A stretch of DNA of 64,000 nt from Streptomyces antarcticus (GTDB taxonomy: Bacteria > Actinomycetota > Actinomycetes > Streptomycetales > Streptomycetaceae): positions 434,001 through 498,000 of the forward strand of contig NZ_JAPNLM010000001.1 of NCBI RefSeq assembly GCF_026627255.1. The letters are read 5' to 3'. A model generated the notes under the pieces. It was given only the letters and a program-made list of their open reading frames with translations, had not been told where the DNA came from and ran no database searches. Shown one piece after another: positions 17,326-26,160 of this stretch. A program made the translations under genes and the position numbers. Position 1 is the stretch's first letter, and every line of letters begins with the position of its first letter.

Positions 17326-17766
17326 CTATTCGGCTCCCGCGTTCAACTGGTTCAGCAGGCGGGCCAGTTCCGCCACTTCGCCGCGGTCCCAGTCGGCGAG
17401 TTTGCGCATGTACTGCTCGCGCCGGGCGTCGCGCACCCGCAGGAAGCGCTCGCGGCCCTCGTCCGTGAGGCCGACCAGGAAGGCCCGCCCGTCGGCGGGA
17501 TCGGGCTCGCGGGCCACCAGGCCCAGCACCTCCAGGGCCCGCAGCTGCCGGCTCATGGTGGCCTTGCCGACGCCGAAGTACGCGGCTAGCTCGGTGGCCC
17601 GCTGGCGGCCGGCGGCCTCCAGGCGGGTGAGGAGCCCGTACGCGGCGGGTTCCAGTTCCGGGTGGAGCTCGCGGGCCATCTCCCCGGAGGAGGCCCGGGC
17701 CCGCCGGAGGAAGACGGACAGCTCCCGCTCCAGGGCAAGGAACTCCTGGTCTTCGCTCCCGTGCAC
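17326..17766 (-). CDS. MarR family transcriptional regulator
   Basis: A 146-residue MarR-type winged-helix protein. The DNA-binding core reads RATELAAYFGVGKATMSRQLRALEVLGLV, followed by the wing REPDPADGRAFLVGLTDEG. GTG 17766 (VHGSEDQEF) is chosen because AAGGAG lies 6-7 bp upstream; the longer frame to 17817 lacks a ribosome-binding site. It lies 103 bp downstream of lon on the same strand, separated by a strong hairpin, so it is probably transcribed separately. No target is evident. Confidence 0.88.
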   Translation of the reverse strand: MHGSEDQEFLALERELSVFLRRARASSGEMARELHPELEPAAYGLLTRLEAAGRQRATELAAYFGVGKATMSRQLRALEVLGLVAREPDPADGRAFLVGLTDEGRERFLRVRDARREQYMRKLADWDRGEVAELARLLNQLNAGAE

Positions 17767-17823
17767 GTACCGCTCCTTCGGTGGTGGGGTGGGCGCCCAG
17801 TATTTCGCAGCGGACACACCGGC

Positions 17824-17857
17824 GGCCCGGGGCCCCGCCGCAGCGGGACCCCGGGCC
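17824..17857 (-). terminator. Terminator hairpin of lon
   Basis: GGCCCGGGGCCCCGC at 17824-17838 pairs with GCGGGACCCCGGGCC at 17843-17857: a 15-bp stem with one mismatch and a 4-base loop, starting 13 bp after the lon stop. Confidence 0.65.
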
Positions 17858-17869
17858 GGGCGGCGCCGG

Positions 17870-20275
17870 TCAGGCCGCCGCCGTGACGGGCACCGCCGGG
17901 ACGGCCGCCCCGGCCAGGGCGATCTCCAGGACCTGCCGTACGTCCGTCACCGGGTGCACCTCCAGCCCCTCCAGTACCTCGGCCGGGACGTCGTCCAGGT
18001 CTGCCTCGTTCCGCTTCGGGATGATCACCGTGGTCAGCCCGGCCCGGTGCGCGGCCAGCAGTTTCTGCTTGACCCCGCCGATCGGCAGTACCCGCCCGGT
18101 AAGCGAGACCTCGCCGGTCATCGCCACGTCCGTGCGCACCTGGCGTCCGGAGAGCAGCGAGGCGAGGGCCGCCGTCATGGTGATGCCGGCGCTCGGCCCG
18201 TCCTTGGGCACCGCGCCCGCCGGGAAGTGGATGTGCACGCCCCGGTCCTTCAGGTCGGCCACCGGCAGTTCCAGTTCCGCGCCGTGCGAGCGCAGGAAGC
18301 TGAGCGCGATCTGCGCCGACTCCTTCATGACGTCGCCGAGCTGGCCGGTGAGCGTGAGCCCGGCGGCCCCCGTCTCGGGGTCGGCGAGCGAGGCCTCCAC
18401 GAACAGCACGTCCCCGCCGGCGCCGGTGACCGCAAGGCCGGTGGCCACGCCGGGGACGGCGGTGCGCCGCTCGGCCGGGTCCTGGGCGGACTCCGGTACG
18501 TGGTGCGGGCGCCCGATCAGCCCGCGCAGATCGCCGGCGCCGATGCGCAGCGGCAGTTCGCGCTCCCCCAGCTCGTGCTGGGAGGCCACCTTGCGCAGCA
18601 GCCGGGCGAGGGACCGCTCCAGGGTGCGTACGCCCGCTTCGCGGGTGTACTCCCCGGCGAGCCTGCGGAGCGCGTCCTCCTCCAGGACCACCTCGTCGGC
18701 GGCGAGCCCGGCCCGCTCCAGCTGGCGCGGGAGCAGGTGGTCGCGGGCGATGACGACCTTCTCGTCCTCGGTGTAGCCGTCGAGCCGTACGAGTTCCATC
18801 CGGTCGGCCAGGGCCTCCGGGATGGACTCCAGGACGTTGGCGGTGGCGAGGAACACCACGTCGCTGAGGTCGAGCTCGACCTCCAGGTAGTGGTCGCGGA
18901 ACGTGTGGTTCTGTGCGGGGTCCAGGACCTCCAGCAGGGCGGCCGCGGGGTCGCCGCGGAAGTCGGAGCCGACCTTGTCGATCTCGTCGAGGAGGACCAC
19001 CGGGTTCATCGAGCCGGCCTCCTTGATGGCCCGTACGATCCGGCCCGGCAGTGCGCCGACGTAGGTCCGGCGGTGCCCGCGCACCTCGGCCTCGTCCCGT
19101 ACGCCGCCGAGCGCGACCCGGACGAACTTGCGGCCCATGGCGTGCGCGACCGACTCCCCGAGGGAGGTCTTGCCGACGCCGGGCGGGCCGACGAGTGCGA
19201 GCACGGCGCCGCCGCGCCGTCCGCCGATGACGCCCATGCCGCGCTCGCCGCGCCGTTTGCGGACGGCCAGGTACTCGGTGATGCGGTCCTTCACGTCACC
19301 CAGCCCGGCGTGCTCGGCGTCGAGGACGGCCCTGGCGCCGCGGATGTCGTAGCGGTCCTCGGTCCGCTCGTTCCAGGGCAGTTCGAGGACGGTGTCCAGC
19401 CAGGTGCGGATCCAGGAGCCCTCGGGGCTCTGGTCGCTGGCCCGCTCCAGCTTCTCGACCTCCTTGAGCGCGGCCTCGCGGACCTTCTCGGGGAGGTCGG
19501 CGGCCTCGACGCGGGCGCGGTAGTCGTCGGACTCGGGCCCGTCCTCCCCGCCGTTCAGCTCGCGCAGTTCCTTGCGCACGGCTTCCAGCTGGCGGCGGAG
19601 CAGGAACTCGCGCTGCTGCTTGTCGACCCCGTCCTGGACGTCCTTGGCGATGGACTCGGCGACGTCCTGCTCGGCGAGGTGGTCGCTGAGCGCCTTGACG
19701 GCGAGGCGGAGGCGGGCGACGGGGTCGGCCGTCTCCAGCAACTCCACCTTCTGGGCCAGCGTCAGGAAGGGCGAGTAGCCGGAATTGTCCGCGAGGGCGG
19801 AGACGCCCTCGATCTGCTGGACCCGGTCCACGACCTGCCAGGCCCCGCGCTTCCTGAGCCAGCTGGTGGCGAGGGCCTTGTACTCCTTGACGAGCTCGGC
19901 GACGGCCCCGGGCAGCGGCTCGGGCACGTCCTCGTCGGCGGTCTCGCCCTCGACCCAGAGCGCCGCCCCGGGCCCGGTGGTGCCGGCCCCGATACGGACG
20001 CGCCCGCGGCCGCGGATGAGCGCCCCGGGGTCGCCGTCGGAGAGCCGTCCCACCTGCTCGACGGTCCCGAGCACCCCGGTCCCGGCGTACGTCCCGTCGA
20101 CCCGCGGCACGAGCAGCACCCGGGGCTTCCTCCCGCCCGCCGCGGCCTGGGCCGCTTCCACGGCACCCCGCACCTCGGCGTCGGACAGGTCCAGCGGAAC
20201 GACCATCCCTGGCAGCACGACCTCGTCGTCGAGCGGCAGTACGGGCAGGGTGAGCGTTTCGGACGTCGAAGCCAT
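17870..20275 (-). CDS. lon: ATP-dependent protease Lon
   Basis: An 801-residue LonA protease. Residues ~10-200 are the substrate-binding N domain ([19 protein letters not shown]). The AAA+ module has Walker [10 protein letters not shown] near residue 363 and Walker [12 protein letters not shown]. The C-terminal protease domain has the catalytic Ser in [10 protein letters not shown] near residue 693 and the Lys about 40 residues later in [13 protein letters not shown]. It degrades damaged and regulatory proteins in the cytoplasm. ATG 20275 is preceded by GGAGGG. A HAIR-like inverted repeat sits directly upstream, consistent with heat-shock control by HspR. Confidence 0.96.
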   Translation of the reverse strand: MASTSETLTLPVLPLDDEVVLPGMVVPLDLSDAEVRGAVEAAQAAAGGRKPRVLLVPRVDGTYAGTGVLGTVEQVGRLSDGDPGALIRGRGRVRIGAGTTGPGAALWVEGETADEDVPEPLPGAVAELVKEYKALATSWLRKRGAWQVVDRVQQIEGVSALADNSGYSPFLTLAQKVELLETADPVARLRLAVKALSDHLAEQDVAESIAKDVQDGVDKQQREFLLRRQLEAVRKELRELNGGEDGPESDDYRARVEAADLPEKVREAALKEVEKLERASDQSPEGSWIRTWLDTVLELPWNERTEDRYDIRGARAVLDAEHAGLGDVKDRITEYLAVRKRRGERGMGVIGGRRGGAVLALVGPPGVGKTSLGESVAHAMGRKFVRVALGGVRDEAEVRGHRRTYVGALPGRIVRAIKEAGSMNPVVLLDEIDKVGSDFRGDPAAALLEVLDPAQNHTFRDHYLEVELDLSDVVFLATANVLESIPEALADRMELVRLDGYTEDEKVVIARDHLLPRQLERAGLAADEVVLEEDALRRLAGEYTREAGVRTLERSLARLLRKVASQHELGERELPLRIGAGDLRGLIGRPHHVPESAQDPAERRTAVPGVATGLAVTGAGGDVLFVEASLADPETGAAGLTLTGQLGDVMKESAQIALSFLRSHGAELELPVADLKDRGVHIHFPAGAVPKDGPSAGITMTAALASLLSGRQVRTDVAMTGEVSLTGRVLPIGGVKQKLLAAHRAGLTTVIIPKRNEADLDDVPAEVLEGLEVHPVTDVRQVLEIALAGAAVPAVPVTAAA

Positions 20276-20296
20276 GATTTTCCCTCCGGCAGTGAA

Positions 20297-20317
20297 GTTG
20301 AGCTATGCCGACTCAAT
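20297..20317. promoter_or_regulatory. HAIR-like HspR operator upstream of lon
   Basis: TTGAGC-TATGCCG-ACTCAA at 20298-20316: two 6-base half sites separated by exactly 7 bases. On the coding strand this reads TTGAGT-N7-GCTCAA, one base from a perfect dyad, and closely matches the HspR-associated inverted repeat consensus CTTGAGT-N7-ACTCAAG. It lies ~22 bp before the lon ATG. Confidence 0.75.
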
Positions 20318-20345
20318 GCACGTGAGCCCCGCAATGTTCCCCCCA

Positions 20346-20386
20346 CCCCGTTCGCCCGGGGCGAACGGGGTGTCACCCGAGGTGAC
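20346..20386 (-). terminator. Double hairpin between NTF2-like gene and lon
   Basis: CCCCGTTCGC/GCGAACGGGG (20346-20370) forms a 10-11 bp stem, followed at once by GTCACC-CGA-GGTGAC (20372-20386). They lie downstream of the NTF2-like stop at 20423 and upstream of the lon promoter, so they probably terminate the former. Confidence 0.55.
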
Positions 20387-20422
20387 GGCCGGTGCCGGGC
20401 CGGCCGGGGGGGAACGGAGCGG

Positions 20423-20851
20423 TCAGGTCGTGGGGTCGGGGGCCAGGCCGTCGGCCTGGAGGCCCTTGAGGACTGCCGCGCCGAGGGCCTGGACGGCCGA
20501 CATGGGGCGGACCATCACCGTCAGCTCCTTGATCAGGCCCGCTCCGTCGAACTGGAACAGGTCCATGCCGTGGATCTCCTTGCCCTCGACCGTGGCCCGG
20601 AAGATCAGGATCTGCGACGGCGCCTCCTCGCCGTCGGAGCTCGTCTCGGCCGCGCCGTCGAGGCGACCGACGTAGCGGAAGTCCTCGAAGGTGCGCAGCA
20701 GCACGCCGAGGAGCCCGAGCACGGCGGGCCGGCCCTCGAAGGGGATGAACTTCACCGGGCTGTACAGGCGGACGTCCTCGGTGAACAGCTCCGTCAGCGC
20801 GGCGAGGTCGCGCGTCTCGACGGCTGCGCGGAAGCGTGCGGCGGTTTCCAT
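20423..20851 (-). CDS. Nuclear transport factor 2 (SnoaL-like) family protein
   Basis: A 142-residue NTF2-fold protein: METAARFRAAVETRDLAALTELFTEDVRLYSP is the typical helix followed by the first strand, with FEGRPAVLGLL and later sheet segments. Members bind or isomerise small hydrophobic ligands; no catalytic assignment is possible. It faces a PadR-type regulator across an 86-bp gap holding an 18-bp near-palindrome, so it is probably that regulator's target. Confidence 0.82.
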   Translation of the reverse strand: METAARFRAAVETRDLAALTELFTEDVRLYSPVKFIPFEGRPAVLGLLGVLLRTFEDFRYVGRLDGAAETSSDGEEAPSQILIFRATVEGKEIHGMDLFQFDGAGLIKELTVMVRPMSAVQALGAAVLKGLQADGLAPDPTT

Positions 20852-20871
20852 GGACCCTCCAGATACTCAAA

Positions 20872-20889
20872 AACATGACTAGTCTTGTT
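20872..20889. promoter_or_regulatory. Palindromic operator in the NTF2-like/PadR divergent region
   Basis: AACATGACTAGTCTTGTT is an 18-base dyad centred on GACTAGTC, with mismatches only at the single symmetric base pair flanking the core. It occupies an unusually AT-rich 35-bp patch between the two divergent starts and is a good candidate binding site for the PadR-type protein. Confidence 0.6.
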
Positions 20890-20937
20890 CATGAGTAGGA
20901 TGCGGGTCCGGACGAGAGAGCGGAAGGGGGCGCCGCG

Positions 20938-21507
20938 ATGGCTTTGAGACACGCCGTACTGGCGGCTCTGCTGGGTGGCGACTTCAGCGGGTACGAACTG
21001 GCCAAGGAGTTCGGCCTCGGCGTCGCGAACTTCTGGCACGCCCAGCCCCAGCAGCTGTACGCCGAGCTGGCCAAGCTGGAGGCCGAGGGAATGGTCGTCG
21101 GCCGGCAGGTGGTCCAGGAGTCCCGGCCCAACAAGCGGCTGTTCCGCGTCACCGACACGGGCCTCGCCGAGCTGGAGCGGTTCGCGGCGGCCCCCTCGAA
21201 GCCCTCCTTCATCCGCGACGACCTGCTCGTCAAGGTCCAGGCCGTCGACCGCCTCGGGACGGGTCCGGTGATCGAGCAGCTGGACGCGCGCGCGGCCGCC
21301 GCCGAGGCCAAGATCGAGCTGCTCGGCAAGCTGCTGGTCCGGCTGCGCGGCGACGCGGACGAGGAGGAGTTCCTGCGCCGCGGGCGGCCGATCGGCCCGT
21401 ACCTGACCTGCCGGCGCGGCCTGGCCTTCGAGGAGGAGCACCGGGACTGGTGCCGGAGCACCGCCGCGGTCCTGCGGGAGAGGCAGGTGCTCCGTGCCGA
21501 GCGCTGA
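20938..21507 (+). CDS. PadR family transcriptional regulator
   Basis: A 189-residue PadR-type regulator. The N-terminal winged helix reads LRHAVLAALLGGDFSGYELAKEFGLGVANFWHAQPQQLYAELAKLE, with the ensuing wing SRPNKRLFRVTDTGLAELERF. The C-terminal half is helical and would mediate dimerisation. Divergent from the NTF2-like gene. The last 14 bp overlap the GTG start of the SGNH hydrolase gene, suggesting co-expression. Confidence 0.9.
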   Translation: MALRHAVLAALLGGDFSGYELAKEFGLGVANFWHAQPQQLYAELAKLEAEGMVVGRQVVQESRPNKRLFRVTDTGLAELERFAAAPSKPSFIRDDLLVKVQAVDRLGTGPVIEQLDARAAAAEAKIELLGKLLVRLRGDADEEEFLRRGRPIGPYLTCRRGLAFEEEHRDWCRSTAAVLRERQVLRAER

Positions 21508-22297
21508 GTACCCCGGATTCGGGCGCTACGTGGCCCTCGGCGACAGCCAGACCGAAGGCGTCGGAGACGGCGACGAGACCACCGGCCTGCGCGGCTGGGC
21601 CGACCGGCTCGCCGAGCACCTCGCCGCCGCCGAACCCGGGCTGCGGTACGCGAACCTCGCCGTGCGCGGCCGCCTCGCCCGGCAGGTCCGTGCCGAGCAG
21701 CTGGCGCCCGCCCTGGCCCTGCGGCCCGGTCTGGCCACCGTCGTCGCCGGGTTCAACGACCTGCTCCGGCCCCGGTTCGACCCGGCCGCGGTGACCGCGG
21801 ACCTGGAGGCGATGTTCGCCGCGCTCACGGCCTCCGGGGCCCGCGTGGCCACCCTCGCCTTCCCCGACATCGGCCGCATCGCGCCCATGGCCCGCCCGCT
21901 CGCGCCGCGCGTGGCCGACCTCAACACCCGCGTCCGCGCCGCGGCGGCCCGGCACGGGGTGACGGTCGTCGAGACCGCCGGTTACGCCGTCAGCACCGAC
22001 CCGCGGCTGTGGACGGCCGACCGGCTGCACGCCGGCCCCCTGGGCCACGAGCGGATCGCCGCGGCCGCCGCGCACGCGCTGGGCGTGCCGGGCAGCGGCG
22101 ACGCCTGGACGCACCCGCTGCCGGACCGGCCGCTCCCCGGCGCCCCGGCGGCCGTGGCGGCCGTGGCGGCCGAACTGCGCTGGGCGGCCGGGTTCCTGGG
22201 CCCCTGGGCCGTACGCCGCCTGCGCGGCCGCTCCAGCGGCGACGGCCGGTCGGCGAAGCGCCCGCTGCTCCTGCCCGTGGCCCCGCCGGGGCCGTGA
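21494..22297 (+). CDS. SGNH/GDSL-type hydrolase
   Basis: A 267-residue SGNH hydrolase. Block I is ALGDSQTEG with nucleophile Ser18, Gly is in AVRGRLARQV, Asn in AGFNDLLRP, and the catalytic Asp/His are in ADRLHAGPLGHERIA. There is no signal peptide, so it is predicted to be a cytoplasmic esterase or lipase-like enzyme. The C-terminal ~60 residues are basic and Pro/Ala-rich. GTG 21494 overlaps the PadR gene by 14 bp. Confidence 0.88.
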   Translation: MPSAEYPGFGRYVALGDSQTEGVGDGDETTGLRGWADRLAEHLAAAEPGLRYANLAVRGRLARQVRAEQLAPALALRPGLATVVAGFNDLLRPRFDPAAVTADLEAMFAALTASGARVATLAFPDIGRIAPMARPLAPRVADLNTRVRAAAARHGVTVVETAGYAVSTDPRLWTADRLHAGPLGHERIAAAAAHALGVPGSGDAWTHPLPDRPLPGAPAAVAAVAAELRWAAGFLGPWAVRRLRGRSSGDGRSAKRPLLLPVAPPGP

Positions 22298-22303
22298 GGT
22301 GCC

Positions 22304-22328
22304 GGGGCCCGTGACGCGCCCGGGCCCC
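22304..22328. terminator. Hairpin terminator between convergent genes
   Basis: GGGGCCCG (22304-22311) and CGGGCCCC (22321-22328) form an 8-bp perfect stem in the 45-bp gap between the SGNH hydrolase and DUF4097 lipoprotein stops. Confidence 0.5.
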
Positions 22329-22342
22329 CGCGACGGGACCGG

Positions 22343-23098
22343 CTAGCCGAGCGCCCCGACGCGGACGTCGCCCGAGGTGGTCTTCGCCGCGAGGCGGGAG
22401 GTCGCCGCGGGGTCGGTGGGGACGGTGACGTCGCGGTCGCCCGAGGTGGTGGACACGGCGACCCGGTAGGGGCCGGAGGGGACCTTCAGGGTGACGTCGC
22501 CCGAGGTGCTCTCGGCGCTGACCGAGGCGGGGGCCCGGGTGAAGTCCAGGCGGGCTTCCCCCGACTTCGAGCGGACCTCGGCGCTCGGGCCGGCCAGCCC
22601 GGTGGCGGTGATCGTGCCCGAGGACGTACGGACCTTCAGCGGGCCGGTGATCGCGTCGGCCCGCACGTCGCCCGAGTCGGACTCGACGTCGGCGGCGGCC
22701 ACGCCCGTCACGGTGACGCGGCCGCTGCTGCCCTCGATCGTGACCGCGGCCGAGGCCGGAACTTCCAGGCGGTAGTCGACGGAGCAGTCGCGGGAGCAGC
22801 CGGAGGTGAAGGTCAGGACGCCGCCGGTCACGCGCTGGCCGACCTCCGGGGCGGTGGCCCCGCGGTAGTGGACGGTGCGCCGCACGGCGACCCCCGGCCC
22901 CGTCCCGGCCGTGACCTCGACCGACCCGGACCGGACCCCCGTCAGCCGGACCGCCGTCACGGCCTCGGTGACCGTGGCGTCGGCGGCGACCGACGTGCGG
23001 ACCACCTCTCCGAAGGTGCATCCGGCGAGCAGGAGCGCCGCGCCGAGGACGGCGACCGCGGTGGGGACGAGGCGAACTGACGGGGTGTGAAGGGGCAT
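22343..23098 (-). CDS. DUF4097-type beta-strand-repeat lipoprotein
   Basis: A 251-residue exported protein. Residues 8-27 are hydrophobic and end in the lipobox ALLLAGC, so it should be a lipoprotein. The rest is a beta-solenoid of repeated SGDV/SGTI/SGEA turns (ESDSGDVRAD, RTSSGTITATG, ESTSGDVTLK, TTSGDVRVG), characteristic of DUF4097/adhesin-like repeats. The function is unknown; such proteins are often envelope-stress associated. ATG 23098 directly precedes the signal sequence. Confidence 0.85.
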   Translation of the reverse strand: MPLHTPSVRLVPTAVAVLGAALLLAGCTFGEVVRTSVAADATVTEAVTAVRLTGVRSGSVEVTAGTGPGVAVRRTVHYRGATAPEVGQRVTGGVLTFTSGCSRDCSVDYRLEVPASAAVTIEGSSGRVTVTGVAAADVESDSGDVRADAITGPLKVRTSSGTITATGLAGPSAEVRSKSGEARLDFTRAPASVSAESTSGDVTLKVPSGPYRVAVSTTSGDRDVTVPTDPAATSRLAAKTTSGDVRVGALG

Positions 23099-23196
23099 GC
23101 CCCCATCGTCGGCGCCGGAGCGCCCCGGGCCGATGGTGCCGGTACCCGGACCCCGGGTGGGGTTAACCCCCGGCCGCGCCGCCCGCCGCCCCGCCG

Positions 23197-24648
23197 TCAG
23201 GGCTCGCAGGTGCCCGGAGCCGCGTACACCGCGACGCGGGCGCCCCGGACGGCGGTGACCGAGCACAGGTCGAACCAGGCGGCCAGGGTCTGCCGCTTCA
23301 CCGCCTCACGCGGGTACGGGTCCACCGGCTCCTCGGCCGGGTCCAGCAGCACGATCACCCGGGGCGACGCGATGAGCGCCTCGCGGAGCTCCACCGAGGG
23401 CAGTTCGGTGCCCTGGAGGCTGCGCGAGGCCGCCGGGGTGCGGTCCAGGGCCACGTCCCGCAGTCCCCCGTACGTCTCCGGCGAGGAGAGCAGCCATTCC
23501 CGCCGCCGCGACGGGAGGAACACCACCGCGTCGCCCGGCCGGGCCGCCTCGCGGACGGCCGCGGCCACCGCCCGGGCGTCGTCCTTGCGGCTCTCGGGCG
23601 TCCGCAGCCACGCCGACCAGAGCGCGCACGGCACCAGGAGCGCGGCGGCCGCCGCCCAGGGCCACCGGCCCCGTACGGCCCCCCACCGGACCGCCGCCAG
23701 CCGGGCGCCGGCGAGCAGGGCGAGCCCGGCCAGGGAGTAGAGCACGTACCGGTCGACGTACCAGGGGTGCACCAGGGACACCGCCATCAGCACCCCCGGC
23801 GGCAGCAGCGCCAGCGGCACGGCCACCCGTACGAGGTCCCGCTCCGCGGCGCCCCGGGCGAGCAGCAGCACCGCGCCCGCGAGCACCCCGTACGCCGTCC
23901 AGTCCTGCCAGGTGGGCCGCCCGAGCCAGCCGAGCTGCTGCTCCGCCTGCCGCGCGCTCACCAGCGCCAGCGGCAGCAGCAGGACCGCGACGGCCCCGGC
24001 GGCCAGCCGCCAGCCGCGCGAGCGCCAGGCGGTGACGGCGTGGGCGGGCAGCGCCAGTACGGCGAACTCGTGCAGCCAGCAGCCGATGAGCAGCACCGCC
24101 GCGTAGGCCGCCCAGCGCCGGCAGAGCATCAGGTACGTCGCCCACACCACCGCGGCCGCGACCAGGGCGTACGAGCGCCCCTCCTGCGCGTACATCTGCA
24201 CTGGCGGGAGCACGGCGTACACCACCCCGGCGATCAGCGCCGCCCGCTCCCCCGCGAGCCGGCGGGCGAGCGCGGCCACCCCGGCGGCCGCGAGGGCCGT
24301 GGCGGCGACGGACGGCAGCCGCAGGGCCCACAGGCCTCCGTCCCAGGCGAGGAAGACCCCGTGGATCAGCAGGTAGTACAGCCCGTGGACGGCGTCCACC
24401 TGGCCCAGCAGCTCCCAGAGCCCGCCCAGCGGCCGGTGGGCCACCTGCCAGGTGACGGACTCGTCGCGCCACAGACCGCCGCCGCGCTCCAGGCACCAGA
24501 GGCCGAGGAGCAGGGCGGTCAGCGCGGGCACGACGCGCCAGGGCGCGATGCGGCGGATGGCGGCCTCCGGGAGCTGTTCGGATCGGGTGCGGGGACTCCA
24601 TACTCGGGGTTCGGCCCGAGTACCCGCGGAGGTGGGGCATGCGAGCAC
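23197..24648 (-). CDS. Polytopic membrane glycosyltransferase (GT39/ArnT-like)
   Basis: About 483 residues with roughly a dozen membrane segments. The first periplasmic loop reads GGGLWRDESVTWQVAHRPLGG, where the Asp-Glu pair is the catalytic acid position of PMT/ArnT-type (GT-C) glycosyltransferases that use polyprenyl-phosphate sugars. QMYAQEGRSYAL is a second family signature. The C-terminal ~120 residues are a soluble extracytoplasmic domain. The start is unsure: GTG 24648 has no good ribosome-binding site and overlaps the divergent lipoprotein start by 10 bp; no later ATG precedes the first membrane helix. Confidence 0.8.
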   Translation of the reverse strand: MLACPTSAGTRAEPRVWSPRTRSEQLPEAAIRRIAPWRVVPALTALLLGLWCLERGGGLWRDESVTWQVAHRPLGGLWELLGQVDAVHGLYYLLIHGVFLAWDGGLWALRLPSVAATALAAAGVAALARRLAGERAALIAGVVYAVLPPVQMYAQEGRSYALVAAAVVWATYLMLCRRWAAYAAVLLIGCWLHEFAVLALPAHAVTAWRSRGWRLAAGAVAVLLLPLALVSARQAEQQLGWLGRPTWQDWTAYGVLAGAVLLLARGAAERDLVRVAVPLALLPPGVLMAVSLVHPWYVDRYVLYSLAGLALLAGARLAAVRWGAVRGRWPWAAAAALLVPCALWSAWLRTPESRKDDARAVAAAVREAARPGDAVVFLPSRRREWLLSSPETYGGLRDVALDRTPAASRSLQGTELPSVELREALIASPRVIVLLDPAEEPVDPYPREAVKRQTLAAWFDLCSVTAVRGARVAVYAAPGTCEP

Positions 24649-25199
24649 GACGAACGGTGCCGGTGGCGGCCGCCGCGCTGCTGGGCGCGATGCTCCTGGG
24701 CGCGTGCGGTCCCTCCGGATCGGCCGCGCCCGACTCCCCCTCCGGCGGGCCCGGTTCGCCGACCGGTTCCGCGGCCCCCTCCCCCTCCCCGGGCGGTGCC
24801 ACGCCCGGCCCGGCCGCGAGCCCGAGCACCGTGCCGGCCCCCGGCCGTACCGTCACCGCCTCGGAGACCCTCGTACGGGCCACGCGGTCCGGCGGTTTCG
24901 CCGGCCAGGCCCACACCCTGATCGTCAAGGGCGACGGATCCTGGACCCGGCTGGACGCCCGGGCGAACCCGGACGGCTCCGGCCGGCTGGCGCCGGACCG
25001 GCTCGCCGCCCTGACCGCCGCGCTCCGCGAGGCGGACTTCGCCCGGCTGCCGAGGTTCTCGAAGAACGCGACCACGGTCTACGACGGGTTCGCCTTCACG
25101 GTCGCGCACGGCGGTCACGAGGTGGCCGCCGAGCAGGGGGCCGAGCCCCCCGCCCTCGCCAGGGTGCTGGAAGCGCTGCCCCCGTTCACCGCGAACTGA
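24639..25199 (+). CDS. Putative lipoprotein
   Basis: A 186-residue protein. Residues 1-23 are a signal sequence with lipobox LLGAC, followed by a Pro/Ser/Gly-rich linker (~25-65). A conserved globular domain follows with TASETLVRATRSGGFAGQ, then LDARANPDGSGRLAPDRLAALTAAL. This domain recalls protease-inhibitor-like or DUF-type actinobacterial lipoproteins; I cannot name it. ATG 24639 has GGAGGTGG upstream. It precedes the response-regulator gene by 220 bp on the same strand. Confidence 0.75.
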   Translation: MRARRTVPVAAAALLGAMLLGACGPSGSAAPDSPSGGPGSPTGSAAPSPSPGGATPGPAASPSTVPAPGRTVTASETLVRATRSGGFAGQAHTLIVKGDGSWTRLDARANPDGSGRLAPDRLAALTAALREADFARLPRFSKNATTVYDGFAFTVAHGGHEVAAEQGAEPPALARVLEALPPFTAN

Positions 25200-25419
25200 C
25201 GGAGTGTCCGGCCCGCCCGGGCGCCGCCCGCCACAACCGGAACAACCGGAACGCAGCCGTCCACCGGCCGGTCCCGCGAGGGCGGACGCACCTGGCACAT
25301 TCCCCCTCCGACCAGCACTTTCGGTACAAATACCCTGTCCGAACCCCGCATAGCCGCAGGCCGGTGCCTCCTCTACGCTGCACCCCACCACGCAGATCTT
25401 CACGGGGCGGGACCGGGAC

Positions 25420-26160
25420 ATGGAACAGACGCACACCACGCACAACGGCGCATCGGCGACACCCGGCGCCCAGCGGCGCGTGCTCGTCGTCGAGGACGAC
25501 CGCACCATCGCCGAGGCCATCGCGGCCCGGCTCCGGGCCGAGGGCTTCCAGGTGCAGACGGCCGCGGACGGTCCGGCGGCCGTCGGCGCGGCCGAGAGCT
25601 GGCTGCCCGAGCTGCTGGTCCTGGACATCATGCTGCCCGGCTTCGACGGGCTCGAGGTCTGCCGGCGGGTCCAGGCCCAGCGGCCGGTCCCGGTCCTGAT
25701 GCTCACCGCCCGGGACGACGAGACGGACCTGCTGGTCGGGCTCGGGGTCGGCGCGGACGACTACATGACCAAGCCGTTCTCGATGCGCGAGCTCGCCGCC
25801 CGGGTCCACGTCCTGCTGCGCCGCGTGGAACGCGCCACGCTCGCCGCGCACGCCCCGCGCGGGGCCACCCTGCGCCTGGGCGACCTGGAGATCGACCACG
25901 CGCAGCGCCGGGTCCGGGTCCAGGCCGAGGACGTGCACCTGACGCCGACCGAGTTCGACCTGCTGGTGTGCCTGGCCGGCACCCCGCGCGCGGTGCTCTC
26001 GCGGGAGCAGCTGCTGGCGGAGGTGTGGGACTGGGCCGACGCGTCCGGGACCCGTACGGTCGACAGCCACATCAAGGCCCTGCGCCGCAAGATCGGCGCG
26101 GAACGCATCCGTACGGTCCACGGCGTCGGGTACGCCCTGGAGACCCCGGCGCAGGCGTGA
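25420..26160 (+). CDS. OmpR/PhoB-family response regulator
   Basis: A 246-residue regulator. The receiver domain spans residues ~20-135, with acidic pair E25-D26-D27, phospho-acceptor Asp69 in LLVLDIMLPG, and Lys in DYMTKPFS. The winged-helix OmpR domain (~150-240) has LTPTEFDLLVCLAG and SHIKALRRKIGAERIRTVHGVGY. The stop overlaps the histidine kinase GTG by 4 bp, so the two form a coupled two-component system. The stimulus is unknown. Confidence 0.93.
   Translation: MEQTHTTHNGASATPGAQRRVLVVEDDRTIAEAIAARLRAEGFQVQTAADGPAAVGAAESWLPELLVLDIMLPGFDGLEVCRRVQAQRPVPVLMLTARDDETDLLVGLGVGADDYMTKPFSMRELAARVHVLLRRVERATLAAHAPRGATLRLGDLEIDHAQRRVRVQAEDVHLTPTEFDLLVCLAGTPRAVLSREQLLAEVWDWADASGTRTVDSHIKALRRKIGAERIRTVHGVGYALETPAQA

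Noticed and set aside
17090..20878. A 1262-residue plus-strand open frame spanning MarR, lon and the NTF2-like gene
   Set aside because: It crosses three real genes and their terminators and promoters; it is low-complexity throughout.
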